Part shown: one piece after another, positions 4,689 to 5,358 of the stretch
How the letters are laid out: each line of letters begins with the position of its first letter
Position numbering within the stretch: position 1 is the stretch's first letter
Source: Candidatus Avimonoglobus intestinipullorum
Lineage (GTDB): Bacteria > Bacillota > Clostridia > UBA1381
Assembly (NCBI GenBank): GCA_018714645.1
Contig: DVND01000069.1
Span: 1 to 5,358, forward strand
Length of the DNA: 5,358 bases
Reading direction: 5' to 3'
Made by a program: the position numbers and the translations under genes
Notes under the pieces: generated by a model
Databases searched by the model: none
The model's input: the letters and a program-made list of their open reading frames with translations, nothing else
What the model was told of the DNA's origin: nothing

Positions 4689-5358
4689 TTAACCCTTATA
4701 ATACTGGTATTTGCTGACGGCCTCCAGCAGCGCATCGATATTTTCCAGCGGCACCTCCTGGCCGATTTCCAAATAGATGCCCAACCCGCCCTGGGGCAAA
4801 TACAACCGTTCTATCGCCTCGCGGACATGGTCATCCAACTGGGCGGGCGTTGCAAACGGGAACAGCTGCCGGTCTAAATCCAGATTGATCGGGATTTTCC
4901 CCTTGCAGACCCGCTCCAGATTGTCCAGCCCGTTTGCGCGGAACTGGGGGTTGATCATATCCACGCCGCATTCCACCAAATCGGGCATAATTTCATAAAT
5001 CATGCCGTCTGTGTGCATGTAAACATAGCGGCCTGTATCCTTGACCAGGGCATATATGTTCTGAAAGGCCGGTTTTAAATATCTGCGCCATTTTTCCGGC
5101 CCGATTGCAAGCCCGTTCTGCATCCCCAAATCGTCGCCAAAGCGGACGATCCGGCCGGCCGTCGGAAGCACCGCCTCCACCTGGCGGCAATTGTATTCCA
5201 CAACCTTGTCAATCAGCAGCTGTAATTCTTCACATTCCTCGGCAAAGTCCAGCATCGCTTCCTCAAATCCGCGCAGATCCAGTAGGCGCAGGTACATAAA
5301 CCCATGGGGCAGGCGCCCGTCCCTGTTCGGCGGTATCTGCAACGTGCGGATGTCCTCC
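4689..5358 (-). CDS. Uroporphyrinogen-decarboxylase-family (URO-D/MtaA-like) protein, C-terminal part
   Basis: The visible 222 codons are the C-terminal part of a TIM-barrel protein of the URO-D superfamily, which includes haem-pathway uroporphyrinogen decarboxylase and the cobamide methyltransferases MtaA/MtbA. The start lies beyond the window; the frame stays open to 5357. Counting from the TTG at 5342, typical segments are VRFGDDLGMQNGLAIGPEKW (66-85), the strand with HTDGM (110-114), CGVDMINPQ (125-133) and the C-terminal PLENIDALLEAV. The zinc ligands of MtaA/MtbA (H-x-C and a late C) are not conserved: the motif is H-T-D, and EIGQEVP stands where the late cysteine is expected. This suggests one of the many uncharacterised branches common near sugar genes in Clostridia, not a haem enzyme. 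Substrate unknown. A strong terminator follows it, so it is not co-transcribed with the fucosidase gene. Confidence 0.88.
   Translation of the reverse strand, partial: EDIRTLQIPPNRDGRLPHGFMYLRLLDLRGFEEAMLDFAEECEELQLLIDKVVEYNCRQVEAVLPTAGRIVRFGDDLGMQNGLAIGPEKWRRYLKPAFQNIYALVKDTGRYVYMHTDGMIYEIMPDLVECGVDMINPQFRANGLDNLERVCKGKIPINLDLDRQLFPFATPAQLDDHVREAIERLYLPQGGLGIYLEIGQEVPLENIDALLEAVSKYQYYKG

Overview
The window looks like an accessory carbohydrate-use locus of a gut-type Gram-positive anaerobe, probably class Clostridia. The support is a secreted multidomain glycosidase built from Ig-like, FN3 and carbohydrate-binding-like modules, a LacI-family regulator, strong AGGAGG-type ribosome sites, sigma-A-like promoters, and a base composition near half GC in genes with AT-rich spacers. 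Assignment below class level is not possible from this window. Every gene reads on the minus strand, so transcription runs from high to low coordinates.

Layout in transcription order. (1) 5358-4689: the C-terminal part of a uroporphyrinogen-decarboxylase-family (URO-D/MtaA-like) protein, closed by a strong intrinsic terminator at 4603-4640. (2) 4554-4280: a promoter (TTGACA, 17 bp, TATTAT), a perfect 16-bp LacI-type palindrome about 25 bp past the predicted start, and a roughly 240-nt leader holding a GC-rich hairpin. (3) 4279-502: one long gene for a secreted GH29 alpha-L-fucosidase of about 1,260 residues. It is broken by a frameshift near 3890 and by an in-frame TGA at 3514-3516 where a tryptophan is expected; the catalytic part is intact. 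(4) 490-454: a perfect 16-bp stem just after the stop codon. (5) 447-363: a promoter (TTGATT, 17 bp, TATAAT) flanked by two further copies of the palindrome. (6) 346-1: the N-terminal 115 codons of the LacI-family regulator.

The likely logic is a local regulon. The regulator represses itself and the fucosidase gene through ATTGAAA(CG or TG)TTTCAAT operators, probably released by fucose or a fucosylated glycan fragment. A fourth operator-like site lies inside the regulator's own coding region, 286 bp from the promoter-proximal operator. The URO-D-like gene is a separate transcription unit, and its link to fucose use is unproven.

I see no RNA gene, insertion sequence, CRISPR array or wholly new system. 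The most notable points are the operator set, the double lesion in an otherwise well-kept fucosidase gene, and unusual details of the GH29 architecture.
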